A DNA stretch of 64,000 bases from Paraphysoderma sedebokerense (Eukaryota; Blastocladiomycota; Physodermatomycetes; Physodermatales; Physodermataceae): positions 212,399-276,398 of the forward strand of contig JAHLJZ010000026.1 of the NCBI GenBank assembly GCA_025602915.1, written 5' to 3'. The notes under the pieces were generated by a model. The model saw nothing but the letters and a program-made list of their open reading frames with translations, did no database searches and had not been told where the DNA came from. The translations under genes and the position numbers were made by a program. This document shows, piece by piece, positions 1 to 13,014 of the stretch. How positions within the stretch are numbered: position 1 is the stretch's first letter; every line of letters starts with the position of its first letter.

Positions 1-3000
1 CCGTCAGTATTCTTTGTGACTCCAAAGGACAGCGACATACAGCCAAAGTCGGTGGCAGAATTTCGAGTTATTTTTCGACCGACGGCAGACAATGCATTCT
101 ACGGAAATGAATTGGAGTGCTTTGCTCACTTCAAATCGATGAGAAATTTTAGATTGGTCAATGAAGGTACCTTCACTCCGCCCTGGTGTCTTACTCTCCA
201 GGTGGCAGGGTAAAGTGTCATCCCCATGGTGTTGCTGTCTTTTTTCGTGCCAGCCTGTAACAAAATTGAATTGGATCGGTTATCTAGAAACACATTTTCT
301 GAAGGGCAAGAGTCTTTCATTCCCAAACTCCAATTCCCAGCCAACCGTCTCGATTTTCCAGCGTGCCATGTCGATGCATGCGTTTATCGTACTGTTCGAG
401 TAACCAATGCTGGTGACACTCCCGTCAAGTTTATTTTTCAAGATACCAAAGATTCCTTCGCACCCAGCACGAAACAAATTGAAAATTTTGAAAGAAAACC
501 GAAAGATAGCGAAAGACACAAAACCGAAAGTACTTCTGTGTTTGCTGTAAAACCACAGCACGGCACACTAGCACCAAACCAGAGTCAGTTGTTTGTGCTA
601 AGGTTTTCTCCCACTGAATCCAAATTATATGAATGGCCTTTGAAATGCCTCTTTAATAATTCTCTTAGCAATATCTACGTACGTCTCTTCGGTCTCCTTT
701 CCCTAGATGCTAAATCGATAAGATATAAGGCTAACTGTTGGATTATGGAAATTACGAACAGGAAATATTGATGAGAGGAGTCGGTTCATTACCTTCGCTA
801 TCAATAGAGGACGAAAACCGATTGTTTCTGAAGCCGACATGTGCCGACTCTTATGTTTCACGAAAATTCAGGATACGCAACAACTCGAGCATTCATAGCT
901 ATTTTAAGGTTTTCATTCATATCGCCATTTTGTTACTCCCTTATCTGAACGTAACGGTGTTCTACTACAGTGGAAAATTCCAGAGCAATTCGCCGATTTT
1001 ATTCAAATCGAACCCGCGCAATGCGCACTACCGCCCAATTCGCTCATGGAGTTGGATTGTGTATTCAAGCCACAATCGGTTCGAAAATGGATATTCAAAA
1101 TACCTTGCTTTTTCAGTCATACTTTACATGGTACGGCCCTTTCCTTGGTTCTCCTATTTTTTTTTCAATTTCGTGAGTGGCGATAATCAAATTCAATGTC
1201 ATCATGGGATTGACAAAACCGTTTCAAGATCTATCCTCGACTGGCCAAAAAATCACACTCACTGTTATTGCCGAATCTGTATCCGGTCAATTGACAATGG
1301 AACCCGAGAACCTGAATTTAGGGACATTGTTGGTTAATCGCTCACATGAATTCTCAGACTTGACATTGCTGAATCAAAGCGATTGTGATATTCATTATAA
1401 AATTTCTGTGTGGAAATGCATGGATGATGCAGGTGAAATCATGCTGGATAGCAACGACGGTTTGTTAATCGATGTCTTAATCCATTCCATGTCGCCTCGA
1501 CAGCGGGTTGATAATGAAGTGACTGACCATCATTTGACTTCAACTTCGGGTTTGAATGGCAATTAACCATTGCATCTACGCTATTGACTATAGAAGTCGA
1601 ACTGAAAATTCTTGAACCCGCTTCAACAGTTTCTGCACGCTCTCAGCAAAATGTACGATTCCACGTAGAGTTGAAATCATCAGCCCCGTACAAGTTTAAA
1701 CTCAAATATCAGATTCAAGGTAAACATCCTATTACCTGCTCTTTCCGCTTTCTATTCTAGATTTCAATCTGACATGATTCATTCTTTGCACAGCACAGCA
1801 AAACTTACATAGTGGATTGCCCGAAGAATCAACCCAGCAAGTTAGTTAATTCCCTCAATTCTACATGCAGACACGTAGCCTTGATCTGGTTATACTGATT
1901 TTGAATTATCTGATGATCCAAAGAGCTCCTGGACCCAGCTGTGCGATATTACTACTTTGGGTGTTTATCCGTGCATCCAAATTACGGATATCAAAGAATC
2001 TGGAGTCACAAAATCACTTCTGTGGGAATCTTTTAGTCTATCGAGACTAAATGAAGGATTAAGGAACTTGTACAGTCGCGACGAGGTGCGTTGAATAGCA
2101 TATTTTGAGATTATTTGTGGAGTATGTCGCTCAGACCAAGATTTTATCATTGAAGATGGTATCCTCCTCGGAATCTGAATCGTATCGCACAGTCAATTTT
2201 GAATTTGCAACTAAACCTGTTGGGTCAGTTCCATTTCTTTACCATTCCTGTCTCTGGCACATTCGAGTATAGTGGCTGACATAGTAATCAACCCAGATCT
2301 GATCCGGCAGTTCTCTTGTTAAATCTTACTAACACCGGAGTGGTACCGGTAGAATGGAGCCTCCTTTTCCCGCGTGATTTGCAAGTCGAAGTTGAACAGT
2401 GGGCAGAAAGCGGTGATTGTACTAACGAGCAACTTAACGAATCATTGATATTAGAAAAAGGTATATTCACCATAGAACCCAAGGTATCTGAGCGTTCTCG
2501 CTTGGTTGGCTACTTCAGAAACTTCTCACCCAGTAGAATTTTAGGTTGGACAACTTGACATCGGACAATCTCAAAGCGTCACCATCACATATAGCCATGT
2601 TCTGTCTGGGACACATCGGTTGCCAGTGTACTTCAGAATCAAAGATTCCGTCCTCTCCCCAGGAAAAGATATACATCTTCTGTTTTCCGGCATTACGATG
2701 CCATCTGGGTCACCGCATTTACATTTCTATTCGAAAGAGTTTGTGCTAAATGACGTTTCCATCGGCACTGCGAATCCACCTATTCAGGTTAGTTGATTTG
2801 GCTTTAATCTGCGAACAATTTTTTTGAACTCAAAGTTGGTATAATCAAAATTGGAGTTTAGATGTATCGCTTGATAAATACAAGTACCGTGCCTATCAAA
2901 TTCGAAATTGATCAACGTCCTTTGGACAAGGTTTGCATACTCCCATTTACACTTCGTCTCTTCTCAAATACTGACTTTGCCGAATTACTCAGCTGAAAAC

Positions 3001-4775
3001 GGACAATTACGATTTTGAAATTTTATCATGCCGCAACACCACAGGATCGATCGAACCAGGCAAGTCGGAATTCTTGGAATGGATTTTTCATCCATTAGAA
3101 GAAAAGTTATATGAAGTCGACTTGCCAATTATCGTGAATGCTGAACAAGCGACGATCATTAAGATCAAAGGTCATGGTTTTCTTCAACCGGTAATCTAAT
3201 TTTGGTTCAATTTGGCTCTTAAATACGGCTTGACTAAATGTATCACATATAGCGTCAACTGGATGTAAAGTTGGATCCACACGAAACTTGGGATGTGATT
3301 CCACCGGTGCAGAATGTCTTTTTCCCAGGACAAATGATGACTCTCTCAATGGTAGGCTTCCCGGTTCAAGGATTTCCTGTGTTAGCACCATTAATTCAAT
3401 CAAAACATTAGGAACGTCTGCTACTCGGTCATCTTCCATTAACTGCTTGCTTACGTGAAATTATAACCGTCCGCAACCAGTCAGAAAAGATTGTATCTTT
3501 TACATGGAAACTAGAAAATCCGAAGTTCGAGAATGGTACCGTACACGTTCACTTCAACAAAGAGTTGACCCGAATTAATCAAGCTGTACTCATCTACATC
3601 AAAAGTCCTTTCCATTGAACCCAGTTCGGGTCAATTACAACCAAACGAGAGCCAAATATGCGAGATTATATTCTCTCCTCTTCCGGAGCCAGTGATATAT
3701 GAAATCAGTGCATTCTGCGAGTCTCTGGACGTTGAAGAATGGGTTTGATATCTGTTTTTTACTTCCTCCGATCCATGCTTTTTACCCAATAGCACGAATT
3801 CTTTTGTGTAAATAGCACGAATTTGAACAAAAGAGGTCGTTCTACGAAAAAATAAAAGCAGAGAGAAGACAATCAATGGAAATATCTGATCTTTCGTCGA
3901 AAGATGAATTATCCAAGAAAGCAGAATTTAACAATAAGTATAGTCCATTACCGCCGATCACCGGCAAATCAAGCAATAATGGTTTGTTGGACAGTTCGGA
4001 GATTGAACCGGAGAGTAACGGTGCGTCTACTCTATATCTATGTTTCGTATTTTTAATGGGAAATGCTGAAATTTAAATTAAAAATATGTTTTCTTTGCTA
4101 ACAGATGATGATGGCCCAAGACCTCCTCCAGTGCAACGCCTTGAATTGGCTGTTCTGGCTAGAACTTATGCACCAGATGAATACAAAGTATTGTTTAAAG
4201 ACAACAGAAAATATCATTACAACGACCAATTGTCGTCTACAGGCAGGATATTGGAGCCAATTCCGGTATGCTCGATTGATAATATTGGGCATCACATTTC
4301 TATCTCTTACAAAGTTCAAATAATTAGGATGAACCCGCAATGGATGACCCAGTATGTCAATCAATAATCACCAATGTTCTACTTGACATTGTCGACGATA
4401 TTATGAAAGACCCTGAGATTCAGCAACTACCCAAAAAGCTAATGGCAGGACTCAGTAACATTGACAAAAACGCGGTTTTTCCAAGACGAGTAGACAAAGC
4501 GTTAGAGTCACTTAAGGAAGAAGAGCAAAAAGAGCCAGAAGATATTGAAGAGAGGCCGAACTTATTGCAGTACGTGCATTTTAAGTTATTGTAGCACTTC
4601 GTGCGACTGAATATTTATAGTTAGATATCCCGATGTCCAGGATGTGACTGAATCAATTTTAGAGAATGCTTTATTCGATGCCATGCAAGAATTCGAATAT
4701 GGAGACCTTACTCCTTCCCAAAAACCAATAAAAGCGGAAGATCAGGAAGCCCGCAGATCGAAACTTAATAATTAA
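1..4775 (+). CDS. CFAP65: CFAP65-like ciliary ASH/MSP-domain protein, 3' part
   Basis: This is the 3' part of a gene that starts upstream of the window. The exons encode repeated immunoglobulin-like ASH/MSP domains, with phrases such as 'EFRVIFRPTADNAF', 'YRTVRVTNAGDTPVKF', 'GTLAPNQSQLFVLRFSP' and 'ALPPNSLMELDCVFKP'. The C-terminus is different: a proline-rich strip (PRPPPVQ near 4118), then helical segments 'CQSIITNVLLDIVDDIM' (from 4355) and 'VTESILENALFDAMQEF', ending at TAA 4773-4775. At least a dozen short introns interrupt it; one begins at about 211 (GTAAAG). ASH proteins of this layout belong to the motile axoneme. The Cys-bearing 'TPPWCLTL' and 'FPACHVDACVYRTVRV' segments and the C-terminal tail fit CFAP65, a central-apparatus protein also needed for sperm flagella. 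DLEC1, CFAP47 or CFAP74 are alternatives. The ASH family is certain; the exact orthologue is not. Confidence 0.62.
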
Positions 4776-5080
4776 TATTTTGGATAAAAAGTGCAAATGA
4801 GAAAAAGAATGAATCATTTTTGTAAATACTTCGCAATTGCTATATTTATGGCTGAATATGACTGCCAATAAAAGACGTAGCGCTTTTGCATATCTCTGTT
4901 TGGTTAGATATTCCGGTTTCCTTACTTAAGAATCAAATTTTGGCTGAGAATCATATCCATGCCCGCGTATTACAAATCTCATATCATTATAATTTAGTTA
5001 GTACATAAAAGATAATCTAAAATCTTCGTCTTCATTCCGTTTCTTTCTCTTCTGCGATTCAAATCTATATTAGCTGCAAA
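4776..5080. other. Convergent spacer between CFAP65-like and CUE-Smr genes
   Basis: This 305 nt AT-rich spacer lies between two stop codons that face each other. It should hold both 3' UTRs. I see no gene, RNA or repeat in it beyond the AATAAA at 4867. Confidence 0.6.
4867..4872 (+). terminator. AATAAA poly(A) signal of the CFAP65-like gene
   Basis: A perfect AATAAA lies 92 nt after the stop codon at 4775. It is the likely cleavage/polyadenylation signal for the upstream gene. Confidence 0.5.
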
Positions 5081-7755
5081 TTATTTCCGCCCCTTCACTA
5101 CAATCTTTCCGTCATGTTTACTCCCATCAGCGATCCAGCCTTTTTCACGAAGAACAGGAAGTAGTTTTTCAAATAACCGTGATCTATTGTCCACGGAATG
5201 CAATCCTCTCCCAGTGATTATCTGAAGCGGGATGCTTGGACGAGCTTAGAACACAAAAGGATAGACACCAGTAACGTTATCTGTTAGGTATAGTAAAGCT
5301 CAATAACGTAGGCCAGAAATAAAGATACTTACAACTATTCTGCGTTTGAGTGCGGTACCAGTGATCAATGTAAGCGGGAACAACAACAAGAGCCTCGCGA
5401 ACATGAAAATGATGCAAATCGAGGATATTTCCATTTTCAGACATTTGCCTATTGACATGAACCTCGTTAGATAAAACCCTCTTTAGATGATTCAATGCAG
5501 AAGACGATATAAATGTACCGTTGAATCTCAACGAGAGCCACGTTCAAACGCGCATTATGGAGTTTGTTTTGGTAATGTCGATTCTGGTAGATGCGTACAA
5601 GAACAATGCGAAGGTGAATTCTCTAATATGTTGAAGATTATTTGAATCAAACAAACCTTTTCTTGATAGTAAGCAGCAATACCACACATTATAACAGATT
5701 TGTGAGTTACGTTTCTATTTCGTGCTAATTGAACGCGGGTCCCAGTATTTAGTAAGTTAGATCTTTCTTTCTCCAGATCATCTAATTCACGTCTGTATTC
5801 AGCAGACGATTTTGTTAATCGGTTAAACAGAGCCACCAGGGAATCCGATGATGCTGACAAAGTAGAATTAGAGACTCGTTTCTGGAGATGCGGGGGTTCT
5901 TTCATTTTCAATACCCGATTTGTGGCGTAGACTGTTTGCGGAGGAAGATCAGTATGATCTTGGGCGAAAGCAGTTACAGTATCGGGCGTAGAGTTATTGG
6001 TAACATTAACTAATGCAGATACGGCGGTTTCCTCTGCACTCATATCAAGTAACTCCGTAGCGGCATCAACAACATTATCTGAAATCGCCATTACTTCACG
6101 AATCAAGGTTTCAGACATGTCCGGACACATGGCTTGAAGAATCAAAAATTCGTTTTCAGTATTTACTCTTGGCGGCGTTGGATTCGACAACTGGGACGTT
6201 GCATTCAACTCCAAAGTTGCAGAATTGACAAACGTAAGACAGTCCACACAATCTGCAAGATTATTGTACGTCGTTAAAATATAACGGTAAAAATCAATTT
6301 CATGCGTGTTACCGAAGAGTTGGATGAGTGTACCCAGCTCTGGCTCCTCATCAATGTCGACATTGTAAGTAACGGGATTGTTGGGGTCATGCTTTGTGTC
6401 ATAGTCGCTCTTCTCGTCAGTTGCTGGCCCCAATACTTTTGTGGTAACCATTTCCCGTTCTTCTCCATAATTTCGCTCATATAGTTGTTGTTCTGAAAGA
6501 TAGAATGACGGAGGGGCAGTGAACTGTTCATCAACGCGACCGTGATGCGATCCTTCATCATCGTCCTCTTCCCATTCATCATCATCATCGCTTTCATACT
6601 CTGCATCAGCAAAGTCTACATCCGCTTCCCTTTCACAGTCATTATTGTCTTCATCTTGGGACCCCTCGTTTGAAATTTTATTTGTCTCTTGATCCTTTTC
6701 GTAAGCTTCGAGTGACACGAAGGCAGTATTAAAATCAGCATAATGCGTGTTATAAACTTTGTTGATGAAATCGTGAGTAAAGTTAGAAAATCTGTCAGAT
6801 AATCGTCGAATATCAGCTATCATATCCTCTGGGGAAGGTAAAACTCTGGTGACCCCGGCGTCAGCGAGAGTGGGCTCAGTTTTCAACCTCTCTTGTATGG
6901 GCCCGTTTGGTTGAATAGGACTCACAGATCCTCCGCCGGTATACGCACGATTGGTTCCCAGTAAGTCTCTATCAGGGACAAGATGAGCCGGGAGAAAGCT
7001 GCGTTTCTTTGCCTTAGAGCCAACTCCCTTGCTTCCTCCACCGCCGCCTCCACCAGGGCCTCCTTTTTTCTGTTTCTTTCTTTTTTCCTGCGATACTCCA
7101 CGAAATTTAACAGGACGATTAGACGGTGCCTTCTTTCTCTGTAGTCGAGGCGGTTCTTTTGCCATCTCAGTATCCTTTTGCTTGTAGTGCTCACCAATTT
7201 TGGGCTCTTGATCCTTCAATTTCCGTCGAGCTTTATCCTCTTCTAAATTATGTCGATAATTTAAAAAAAATTCAGATAAGTCATCCGCTTGCATGAACCT
7301 CTTGAAGAATCGAGCAAAGTGCCGCTCGACCGATCGGCTATCACGTATAATTCGGGTTGAAATAAAGGCAGGTTGAATGTCGGGTAACCAGAATTGGATG
7401 AGATGATAGTACTTTTTCTGAACATCGATAAGCTTATGAAGATCTGGATTAATACTTGTGTCTTCACTATTAGTTAAATGCCGACACTTGAATTTCTTCC
7501 AAGACTTGTAGCTGGAAGGTAATGCTTCTGATTGCGGTTCCTTGTGTTGTTGTTCCTTGCTTCGGATTGTGTTTAATATCTCGTCCGGATGACGGTATTC
7601 AATTCCTTCCTTCAAAGAAGCGACTTCGGTAGTAGGTTGTGAATGCACCTGCTGCTCGACGGGGACCTTGATAAGTTGAATTAAACCAGTGACATAGTGA
7701 ATTTAAAACACAAACTGACCTCAACAGGACTGTCCGGTCCCACTGAGCCATCCAT
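5081..7755 (-). CDS. CUE/DUF1771/Smr-domain endonuclease, Cue2/N4BP2 type
   Basis: Family members cut mRNA at stalled or collided ribosomes (no-go decay). The start is the ATG at 7755: a short first exon (MDGSVGPDSPVE) splices in phase 0 across an intron to 'VPVEQQVHSQPTT', giving one frame. The N-terminal third is charged with an uncharacterised helical block ('HFARFFKRFMQADDLSEFF'), Lys-rich runs and a seven-glycine run. An acidic stretch follows, then a UBA/CUE-like helix set ('LGTLIQLFGNTHEIDFYRY') and a CUE-type segment ('LQAMCPDMSETLIREVM'). A DUF1771-like segment ('YRRELDDLEKERSNLL...IAAYYQEK') leads to the Smr domain, with 'ILDLHHFHVREAL' and 'IITGRGLHSVDNRSRL' and the end 'GKIVVKGRK' at stop 5081-5083. 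The DxH and GxG catalytic motifs of Smr are present. The exon borders between 5460 and 5660 are uncertain. The protein should be about 800 residues, much longer than yeast Cue2. Confidence 0.85.
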
Positions 7756-8189
7756 AGCTAATGATGAACAATCAACTATAGAATGAGATAAGGCAAGGTT
7801 GTTTTGGAAAAGGTGTGCATGAAACGGGGGATATTTTGTCTATCGAAAGATACTATTTGCGGCGTCCACAGTCCACCCGGGTTTGGCTTTCAAAAGATGC
7901 GCACTCTCAGATTTGTTACCTCTATCCACTCTCGAGACAGAAATACACATTTTGCAAAAAGAAAAGTTCAAACGTCCCCTCTCTTTGTGCACCTGATTCA
8001 TCACCTGAAGAATTATTAAGTCTTCGGCACCTCTGATCGGCCTCCTCGCCTTGAAGTGTATACTCCGTTCCAATTCTCCAGGGGCCGCCGTAGGATAACC
8101 TTCCACAATCGTATTTTGCGGCTTCTTTCCTACTTATTGCCATTCATAATATCAAACACATTTTTTATTAATTATTTCTCTCATCAATA
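7756..8189. promoter_or_regulatory. Divergent promoter region, CUE-Smr gene / ERG8
   Basis: This 434 nt stretch lies between two start codons pointing away from each other, so it should hold both promoters and 5' UTRs. Overlapping open frames of 60-90 codons occur on both strands but show no family resemblance. I see no clear TATA box or repeat. Confidence 0.55.
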
Positions 8190-10405
8190 ATGCTGTACGT
8201 AACAATCTTCGGTGCCCCCAGATCTTCACCCTCTGCGGCCGGTGTAGTTAACACTGGAGGTTTTGGTTTTGATTTTTCAGCACGGCTGTATCCGCCCCAG
8301 GCAAAGTCCTCGTGACTGGAGGATATCTTGTTCTGGATAGGGAGTATTCTGGTATCGTTATTGCCACAAGTTCACGATTTTATTGTATCATCCAAACGTC
8401 CCAAGAAACGCCTTCGGTAAAGTCGGCCGCGACATTGAGCGACATCACCTTCAAAATCCGACTGACTTCCCCGCAATTCTTGGATCCGCCTAGAGAGTAT
8501 GAAGTAAAAATTAATTCTAAGGGCATAGTGAATCTATGCACTTCGTATGTTACTAATTCCATTCTTCGCTTTTGCGAATTCCCCCCTCAACTGAACGCTA
8601 TTCCCCTTCAGGTCGGAGACGAATCCATACATCGACCATACTTTAAAATTCTGCCTTTCGCTCATCACGGGACAGTATGCGCAATTCAGTGACTTTTCCA
8701 GACTTGTTGAAAATGGTATCATAATTACCATCGTAGGGGATAATGATTTTTATTCTCAAAGGAAAGAAGTATGTCGGTTTAGATACTTCTGAGTTTTAGC
8801 AACGTGGCCAAATTTTTACTATCATCAACAGATCTCCAAACGTTCTCTTCCGCTCACTTCACATTCCCTGGCTTCTCTTCCACCTTTCGCCCCGACTCAT
8901 GGGAGCTTAAAGAGCGTTCACAAAACCGGACTAGGAAGTTCGGCTGCCCTCGTCACATCTCTGGTTTCTGCATTATTCTCGTTCTTCGGTGTGGTGGATA
9001 TCCCTACAGAACATGTATCAGCTTCGGAACAGCCTCAAAAGTTGGAAGAAGATAAAACATTAATTCACAATATGGCGCAGTTTTGTCATTGCTTCGCTCA
9101 AGGAAAGATAGGAAGTGGGTTTGACGTTTCCTCTGCTGTCTGGGGAACGCACGTATACCAAAGATTCTCACCGAAAGTTTTGGAGCCTCTTCTCGCAAAC
9201 GTGAGTAATCTTCAGATTCAACGAAGCAGGTTGCCGCTGTTCATTTCGTGTTCTAACATCCGCTCTGTTAACTGAGTCTGAATGTCGAATAACACCAGAA
9301 TTCATCTTTAGCATCATTGACCCTCGGATCTCAAAAGACAGGTAAATGCGATCATTCAAACGTCTCTGAGGTCGCAATCTCACCAAACATTTCTCCTACA
9401 AGGTGGGATAATGAGATTCGCCCGTTCCATCTCGCCCCGGGATTGTCTTTGGTGCTCGCAGACATTGATGCTGGAAGCAACACTCCAAGCATGGTGAGCC
9501 AAGTACTCAACTGGAAGAAAACAAGACCAGAGGAAGGTAATTGTTAATTTAGGCTTTCATCCAACCTTTACGTCGTCCAACACAATCTTCGTTTGAAAAT
9601 TTAAAGCCCGACCGATATGGTCCGTTTTAAATGACTGTAACCAACGCATCGCAAAGCTCTTTGACACATTGTGGACTCTTTGGAAGCAGTCTGGTGATTC
9701 GGATTCCGAAAAGGGCACCCAGTTGTCCTTGTACTGGAGTACCTTAGGTTTGTGTTCAGAGCTTCCGGCTTCAGGATGGGGTACAATTACCGACACAGAA
9801 GTGAATGGCGAACTTGTAAATGTGCTAAAGCAGATTTACGAAACTTCACTGGTTCGTCCTCCAATTTTACTTTGACAAAATTGTATCCGGTATATTAATG
9901 CATCGTTGTTAGGTGCTGCGCCGGACGTTTCGATTATTGTCTTCCAAAGCCCAGGTTCCTATAGAACCGCCGTGCCAGACTGAACTCCTTGATGCGTGTT
10001 TGAATTGCCCTGGCGTAGTTATGTGTGGTGTTCCTGGCGGTGGGTATTTCGTCCCATATTTTTATCCTCTTTGAGGATTGACATTATTGCTGTTCATATA
10101 ATGGTTTTCGACTTCCTTTTCCTGAACGTAATTCAACTGACATCCAATTATTGTCCCGTTCGGTCCTAGCTGGCGGGTTTGATGCGATCTTCGTTGTTTA
10201 TTTAAGCCCCGCTAAGCAATTGTCGTTGAACATAACCGCAAAACATTCGGATAAACCTGGAGGCAGAACTCCACGACAACACTTGGAAGACTTGTGGCAG
10301 AATTATAATGGATTATCTGTGTGCCCTTTACTAGCGGAGTGTAGTCACGGTGGTCTCTCAAAAGTTTCTGACACTGAAATGGAAAGGCTTAGGCATATTT
10401 TGTGA
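8190..10405 (+). CDS. ERG8: Phosphomevalonate kinase
   Basis: It phosphorylates mevalonate-5-phosphate to the diphosphate with ATP, in the mevalonate route to sterols and isoprenoids, and is a GHMP-superfamily kinase. The N-terminus reads 'MLTAVSAPGKVLVTGGYLVL': the ATG plus two bases (8190-8194) form a five-nt coding exon, followed by an intron 8195-8280 with the donor GTACGT and acceptor TTTTTCAG. The ATP-binding motif 'VHKTGLGSSAALVTSLVSA' lies near 8920-8975, preceded by 'LPPFAPTH'. 'TRLVENGIIITIVGDNDFYS' lies near 8700-8750. Later exons give 'GSGFDVSSAVWGTHVYQRF' (about 9115-9165), 'LVLADIDAGSNTPSMV' and the C-terminal GHMP segment 'VVMCGVPGGG' (about 10018-10045). The stop is at 10403-10405. 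It reads the same way as the next gene, PES1, 349 nt downstream. Confidence 0.95.
8195..8280 (+). other. First intron of ERG8, after a 5-nt coding exon
   Basis: The donor GTACGT follows ATGCT directly. The acceptor TTTTTCAG precedes CACGGCTGTATCC. Joining ATG-CT to C-ACG restores the conserved N-terminus (M-L-T-A-V-S-A-P-G-K). Without this splice the conserved 'AVSAPGK' has no start codon in frame. Confidence 0.8.
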
Positions 10406-10754
10406 ATGAATATATAAATATATTATATAGAGTATTGAGTTGGTTTTCCGCATTACAAGTAGCCAGTGAGGTTCTTGTCCTTGCTCATAATAGAACGATT
10501 GTTGCATCCCTGCCGTCCATCATGCAAATTTTGTCTCTGATAAATGGTTGACCGTCAAGTTACGTTAACACATAATACAGGAATATGCGTTATTAAAGAT
10601 TGTCTGTATTGTCCTCTGTTTCATCAAAGATTAACCCAAGACAGGCGTTACTCCAGCAACATGTCACGTGAAACCAAATAAACTAAAGTGAATGTTCGTC
10701 TGCTTCATGCTTTGCCCGGTCCATTACTGCCGATACTTTGCTAAAATCATAATT
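10406..10754. other. Spacer between ERG8 and PES1
   Basis: This stretch holds the ERG8 3' UTR and the PES1 promoter and 5' UTR. An AT-rich run (ATATAAATATATTATATAG) starts a few bases after the ERG8 stop. I see no other feature. Confidence 0.5.
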
Positions 10755-13014
10755 ATGGGCAAAATCAAGAAAAAGGTAAAAAGCTTGTTATCCTGATGCT
10801 TATACCTTTGTCCTGTTGTACTCAACGCTAACCTTCTTCCGTCTTTCAGGGACAGGCTGGCGCTGCCACCAATTACATTACTAGAAGCCAGGCGATCAAG
10901 AAATTGCAAGTTTCATTGCAGGATTTTAGGTATGGGTCTGTTTACTTGCAACAGTTATAGTAATGCTAGAAGTACTAACGATCTGAGCAATGCAGACGAC
11001 TATGTATTCTGAAAGGCATTTATCCCCGCGAACCTCGCAACAAGAAGAAGGCCAACAAAGGATCCACTGCCCCGACCACATTCTATTACACTAAAGATAT
11101 ACAGTATCTCTTGCACGAACCGCTTCTTGCAAAATTCAGAGAATTTAAGACTTTCGCCAAAAAATTGGCAAAGGTTATGGGTAAAGGGCAATGGAGCACC
11201 GCAAAAAGCCTGGAAGAGAACCGACCTGTGTACACTTTGGATCACATCATTAGAGAAAGGTAAATTCATTGTTACCGTTGGTAGCTGAGTAAATTAGCAT
11301 TAACCTGTCTTCTTAGATATCCCTCATTCACCGATGCCCTTCGAGATTTGGACGACGCTCTTTCAATGGTTTTCTTGTTCGCCACTATGCCGGCGACAGA
11401 TCGGATATCATCGATGGTTGTCTCTAAATGTCAGCGTTTGGCTGCTGAATTCCAGAATTATGTTATCTATACTAGATGCATGCGGAAGACGTTTTTGTCG
11501 ATTAAAGGAATTTATTACCAAGCAGAAATTAAAGGTCAAGCTGTTACATGGATTACCCCATACCAGTTCAGCCAACATGTATGTCCACTTTGTTTGTCAG
11601 AATACGGTAGATTGCATTAATGATTGAATTGCCGCTGTAGGTCCCAACTGATGTGGATTTGAAAGTCATGTCGACATTCCTTGAACTTTACGAAACATTA
11701 ATGGGATTTGTCTTGTTTAAGCTTTATTCTGATGCAAATCTCAAATACCCACCTAGATTAGATATCGAAAAGGATAGCCAAGCTGCCGGTTTGAATGCTT
11801 TGATTCTGGAATTGAATAGTGCTACTCCTGTTGTTGATACGGATGAACGAGTTTCTGGTGATGACACAATTCACAATGTGAGTAAAGAAGCTTCATGGAG
11901 AAGAGTTTAAATCGAACATAGAATTTCTGACTGTTTTTAAATGTCCTAGACGAGTCGAACGGAAAGTCAAGAACGCCTTAAAAGCCTCTCTGAAAAAATT
12001 AAGGAGATTGTTAAAGAAGATAAGTCCCAACCAGAGGATGTTGATGATGAATTTGTGAAAGATGATTCGGAAACGTTGGATGAATTTCCCCGCATCCAGC
12101 AAACGAGCGAAGACATCTCAATTTTGCCTTCCTACAAATCTCTCGCTACATCTTTGACGACATTCCAGTCTCTTTTCAGCAACCTCAAGTTTTATCTGTC
12201 GCGTGAAGTTCCTCGGCACTCTCTTGAATTTTTGATTAAATCGTTCGGCGGTCAAGTCGGCTGGGATGCTGTGTTAGGCGCTGGCTCCGCTTTTGATGAA
12301 TCTGACCCGAGTATCACTCATCATATCATTGATCGACCCATTCTTCCGAATCAGATTTCCGGTCGTGTTTACATCCAACCACAGTGGATTTACGATTGTG
12401 TTAATGCTGGAAAATTACTTAAAACTGAAGGGAACAGACCCGATGAAGGATATTGTCTTGGTCAAACTTTACCGCCCCATTTAAGTCCTTTCGTTGAGTC
12501 TAGAGAAGGTGAGTATGTTCCACAAATGGAACTCGAAGATACAGATCTAGAAAGTGAGGCAGAGTCTGAAGTTGAGGCCGACAAGGAAGCGGAAGGCGCC
12601 AACGAAGCTGACTCGGAGGAAACTGTGGACATGAGGGATCAAATGGAACTGGAAGCAGAATCGGCTGGTGTCAATTTCTCAGAATTTCAGCAGCGATTTA
12701 AGCCGGTTGGCAATGAAAATAAAAAATCAAAGAAAGCAGGGCCCGCAAAGGGAGGGAAAGTGATGACTAGAGAAGAGAAAGAAGCAATTGAGAAGAAGGA
12801 ATTGGCAAAGGTTATGATGTCCAAGAAAGAGCGACATTTGTACGACCGAATGCAGTACGGCATCAAAAAGAAGCAAGATGAGGTGTGTATATTCAAACAT
12901 GTTTTCCATGTATTGGATGCTAACTAATGTAATCCCTGTCAGGTTCAAAATCTGAAGCGAAAGCGAACTGCCATTGAGAAGGAAAAAGTGAAGAAAGTGA
13001 AGAGCAACAAGTAA
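10755..13014 (+). CDS. PES1: Pescadillo homologue (PES1/NOP7), ribosome biogenesis factor
   Basis: A nucleolar protein that joins BOP1/ERB1 and WDR12/YTM1 in the PeBoW complex for 27S pre-rRNA processing and 60S assembly. Seven exons: 10755-10775, 10850-10929, 10996-11259, 11317-11578, 11641-11877, 11950-12882 and 12943-13014, all joining in frame. The N-terminus '[20 protein letters not shown]' and '[12 protein letters not shown]' are typical of the pescadillo N domain. '[20 protein letters not shown]' is its most conserved strip. A BRCT domain follows ('[14 protein letters not shown]' to '[14 protein letters not shown]', about 12220-12420). Then come an acidic Glu/Asp-rich segment (12530-12660) and a Lys-rich C-terminus ('KKVKSNK'). 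Length and order match the family. The mini first exon ends right after the lysine run. Confidence 0.97.

Noticed and set aside
7804-8143. Overlapping open frames of 60-90 codons on both strands between the CUE-Smr gene and ERG8.
   Set aside because: They overlap each other, show no family features, and lie in a divergent promoter region. They are most likely leader or promoter DNA.
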